Below, piece by piece: positions 19,582-22,335 of a stretch of 22,335 nt of DNA; position 1 is the first letter of the stretch, and every line of letters begins with the position of its first letter. This stretch comes from Pelargonium nanum (Eukaryota; Streptophyta; Magnoliopsida; Geraniales; Geraniaceae): contig JAYMTF010001595.1 of NCBI GenBank assembly GCA_036897485.1, forward strand, positions 1 through 22,335, given 5' to 3'. Under the pieces are notes generated by a model that saw only the letters and a list, made by a program, of their open reading frames with translations, made no database searches and was not told where the DNA came from. Made by a program: the position numbers and the translations under genes.

Positions 19582-20644
19582 GCTGTAGTTCCTATATTTT
19601 TAAGTATTTTTTATTTTATGGCTGAGACTTTTTTAGGATTAGGAGGCACGGGATACATGGTCATGTTCTCATTATTTTGGACCGTCCCTATGAATATCTA
19701 GGCAAGCTAGTAACATTGTGTTAGGTACATATGTAGAAAGTCCAGAATACCCTTCCAATGTTCACAACGGCAGGAATTTGGATAAGGCTTTTTACGACTT
19801 TCCAATGTGGCACATGGTCACAAAAAATGAATCAATCCGCCTAACACAGTTACTTTTCTGTGTGCTTTTAACGGATATTTATGTTACGAGTTATATAGGT
19901 CATAAATCATATCTCGACGTGTTACTTTTATGTGTTAACATTTTAAATATAATCTGTTAAAGTTGGCAAAAATTTATTGATTTAAGATTGTCATAAATAT
20001 GGACGCATATTTTTTTTAATATTTAAAATATGTTTCATGTGTTTATGGCAATATATTATTTTCTACATAAAAAAAAAATCACATACAATGCATGTAATGA
20101 GAAAGATCTCTTTTATTAAAATTTAACTCACGGAATAAATAGAAACTTGGGAAAAAAATGTTTTGGCAACCATCTATGTTAAGAAATTAGTATATAGAGA
20201 TCATATGGAATTCGTCTTTTTTTAACCTTCATATGCTAGAGTATAGATATGGTGGTTGTAAATATTGGTGATCTAGTGGTATGGTACAAGATAGTATGTT
20301 AGTGATAAAGAATTTTTGATGGAGCCGAGGAACATTACCAGAGAAATGATAGAGGCGGATCAGCACAATGTATCCACCTCCGTCAAATCCAATATAAAAT
20401 AAAAGGTAGAGCACCAACAACAAAAGAGAGAGCTTCGGCAAAAAAGTAAAAGCAACGAAATGGCAACGTTGGCAGTAGCGACCAAGTTGTAACAATGTCT
20501 ATCTCGTAATTTTTTTTATCTCTCTCACACACTTCTTATATGAAATGATAAATAAATATATGAAAAAAAGTATAATTATCACATATTCAAGGATAATATG
20601 GTCTTTGGACACCAAAGTTAATAGTGTAGGTTTGGTCCATTCAA
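19582..20644. other. Intergenic DNA, no gene recognised
   Basis: AT-rich. A minus-strand frame of 88 codons (20495-20229) is Leu/Tyr rich and lies in a locally more G+C-rich patch (20310-20490), but I recognise no family. The frame at 19718-19960 (+) is also unremarkable. No RNA gene or matched element ends were seen. Confidence 0.45.
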
Positions 20645-20702
20645 ACTTACAAGAAGTTCTTTTTTTTGTTGTTTTTTTTTTTAAAGTAACTTACAAGAAG
20701 TT
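20645..20702 (-). mobile_element. 30-base poly(T) micro-insertion with 14-bp target duplication
   Basis: The perfect 14-mer acttacaagaagtt occurs at 20645-20658 and 20689-20702. Between the copies lie 30 bases (20659-20688): c, two T-runs split by 'gttg', then 'aaagta'. On the minus strand the insert begins TACTTTA and runs into an A-rich tail ending AAAAG against the duplication. This is the same layout as 2103-2157, in the opposite orientation. The sequence word differs, so the source family is unknown. Confidence 0.6.
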
Positions 20703-21053
20703 AGTCATGTGAGAAGAAGAAGAGTTCTGGAAGCAATGTGACTTTCATGTCAAGTCTTGGAGTTACGTGAAATTACTCGTATATTTAGTTTTTCTTTTTA
20801 CCAATTAATAGAGTTAACAATTCAAGCCGGAATTGATTTCAAGTTAACATGATAAATTTTAACTAAATTCAAAGGAGCGAGTTACTTACTAATTATCTGC
20901 TACGGATTCAGATCGAGAACAAATTGACTTGCATTTTTACTCATGCTCAAATTAAATTGTTCATACAAGTTAAGACTTAATTAGACAAGACAACTTTGTT
21001 AGATAATATTTCATAAGAATAATTTTTATCACCATTTTTGGTAGCATATACAT
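20703..21053. other. Intergenic DNA, nothing recognised
   Basis: AT-rich, stop-rich in all frames, without repeats or motifs that I can support. Confidence 0.5.
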
Positions 21054-21056
21054 TTA

Positions 21057-21375
21057 GGTTACGTTTGATTTGCTAGATTGGATAAACAATGGACTGGATA
21101 ACGACAATAGATTATGACAGGTAAGAAATTCAACAGATAAATAGTTATACATTTCAACGTTTGATGTCACATAGACAAAATAATGAATAATAAATTTAAT
21201 GAAATCTATTGTTTGATGCATCGGCGAATAGTAGAATGGATGCGATATTTTTAATAGTTTAGACAAATTTACCACATATACAGTAACTGTTATATACTTG
21301 TGGTTGTATATTATATTTATCACACGAATATCAAAATTCAATCCACTCTTTAATCCATGTGATCAACACATAACC
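21057..21375. mobile_element. Tourist-like (PIF/Harbinger) MITE, 319 bp
   Basis: Left end ggttacgtttgatttgc; the right end taken inward on the minus strand is GGTTATGTGTTGATCAC. The terminal inverted repeats extend loosely for about 40 bases (ggattg/gtggattg blocks). TTA immediately flanks both ends (21054-21056 and 21376-21378), the expected 3-bp TWA duplication of PIF/Harbinger elements. The termini resemble the GG..CGTTTGGTT ends common in this group. There is no coding capacity; the minus-strand frame across 21054-21341 is a shadow of the element. Confidence 0.65.
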
Positions 21376-21378
21376 TTA

Positions 21379-22077
21379 AGAATAATCTACATATGACTAT
21401 CTTGTCCTAAACATGTAAAACATAAGACTACCTTCAACTTTATTTTATGACTTTTGAATATCATGTACAAACTCAAACTCCTTTTGACAGAAAATAAGAT
21501 TAAGTGAAATATGTGCACGACACATGATTAAAATCAATTCTAAATCCCAAAAATACCATTCACTTTATGTATTGCTTCTCTTCCTTGTTTACTTATTTTA
21601 TTCGAACACTTGAAGTTTCTGCTCCGAAAACTTCAAGCATTTGAAGATTTAAGCCCAAAATTACGTTTAATCATTCAAAGTTTTCGACAAATATAATTAT
21701 CATTTTTGCTTACTATGTATTTTTGTGATATCTAAACTTCAGATTACACACAATTCTACCCACAAAATATAGAGTATCAATAATCATAAACAAATATACA
21801 AACTCCAAGGAAGAAAAAAAAAAAGCAAAATCATGAACAAAAATTTTTATGTATCTCAATTTTTAACCCAGATATCAATTATATATTTACAAAATCATCA
21901 TCAACACATCTCTAAACAAATAAAAAAACGCCCAATAATTACAAACTAATAAAAGAAAACATAATTGGTCAAAAAAATAAAAGAAAATACAAATGAATAG
22001 GAACAAGTTAGAGACCCTGACCATTGGCTTGGATGTTTGAAGCAAACCATACTGGAATGGAGAAACAATTTACCTAA
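21379..22077. other. Intergenic DNA, nothing recognised
   Basis: AT-rich. A 10-bp inverted pair cttgaagttt/aaacttcaag with a short loop lies at about 21609-21638, too small to call an RNA. The minus-strand frame 21946-22143 has no recognisable protein. Confidence 0.5.
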
Positions 22078-22225
22078 GGGCATCTCCAATGGTTTACACT
22101 CTAATAAGAGTGTAATAACATGGGCCCACAATTGCCACATCATATATCACTTTCTATTATACACATCCTCACAATGGTTTACATGTAATAGTATTAACCC
22201 ACATTTATTTTTTTCATATATATTA
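22078..22225 (+). mobile_element. MITE left end (gggcatctccaatgg type), incomplete
   Basis: taa (22075-22077) is followed by gggcatctccaatgg, a terminus seen at the ends of many plant MITEs. It is followed by the small hairpin 'actct-aataag-agtgt' (22098-22115). The complementary right end (ccattggagatgccc) is not found before the window edge, and an L1-like tail begins at 22226, so the element is cut off or interrupted. Confidence 0.45.
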
Positions 22226-22335
22226 TTTTTTTTTGAAGGAAACATTAATATCATTAAGAATAATAGTGACTTACTGTCTCAATTACGAAAAGACCTGACA
22301 TAGAACCAAATACTACAGTAACTTGATTCGCAGAT
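22226..22335 (-). mobile_element. L1-like LINE 3' end, runs off the window
   Basis: The minus strand ends ATATTAATGTTTCCTTC followed by nine A residues (+ 22226-22234 T run, 'gaagga' at 22235-22240). This matches the 3' ends of many dicot L1 elements from memory (...TTTCCTTC-An). The upstream part lies beyond 22335, so length, target duplication and coding content are unknown. Confidence 0.4.

Noticed and set aside
20229..20495. 88-codon minus-strand frame in a G+C-richer patch
   Set aside because: Hydrophobic but no recognisable domain; not enough to call a gene.
21609..21638. 10-bp hairpin cttgaagttt/aaacttcaag
   Set aside because: Too short for a miRNA precursor, with no extended pairing.
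1..22335. CRISPR array, rRNA, tRNA or known conserved miRNA
   Set aside because: No regularly spaced repeats, no tRNA cloverleaf and none of the common plant miRNA words I checked by eye (miR156, 164, 166, 167, 172, 396) were found.

Overview
This is nuclear DNA from a flowering plant, almost certainly a eudicot. The evidence is AT-rich intergenic DNA, GT-AG introns, two genes with introns in their 5' leaders, and plant transposon families. The proteins read like other eudicot orthologues. I cannot name the species from sequence alone.

Two real genes are present and they converge tail to tail. On the + strand (about 7275-11700) a seven-coding-exon gene encodes a 345-residue cofactor-dependent (2,3-bisphosphoglycerate type) phosphoglycerate mutase, probably plastid targeted. 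On the - strand (about 19200-12920) a gene with five coding exons and a non-coding first exon encodes a 323-residue Sec14-like (CRAL-TRIO) phosphatidylinositol-transfer protein. From memory, the Arabidopsis orthologues At1g22170 and At1g22180 are also neighbours, so this looks like conserved microsynteny. The two proteins have no evident functional link.

The rest is a palimpsest of small and broken mobile elements. In order: a duplicated AT-rich repeat (1-540); featureless DNA with a poly(A) micro-insertion (540-3840); a decayed minus-strand gypsy-type element (about 3840-6550); a 158-bp SMART/TRIM-like LTR element (6687-6844); the mutase gene; an intergenic stretch with a degenerate tandem repeat and a 171-bp poly(A)-tailed insertion with a 15-bp target duplication (11700-12900); the Sec14 gene, whose introns carry an 840-bp long-inverted-repeat element, an RTE LINE 3' end and two micro-insertions; then a hAT-type MITE (19353-19573), another poly(A) micro-insertion (20645-20702), a Tourist-like MITE (21057-21375), and the edge of a further MITE and an L1-like 3' end (22078-22335).

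The most striking pattern is the set of five extremely short poly(A)- or poly(T)-ended insertions, each bounded by 12-15 bp direct repeats. Several share the 3'-end signature TTC(C/T)TTCAn. I see no tRNA, rRNA, CRISPR array or evidence of a wholly new system.
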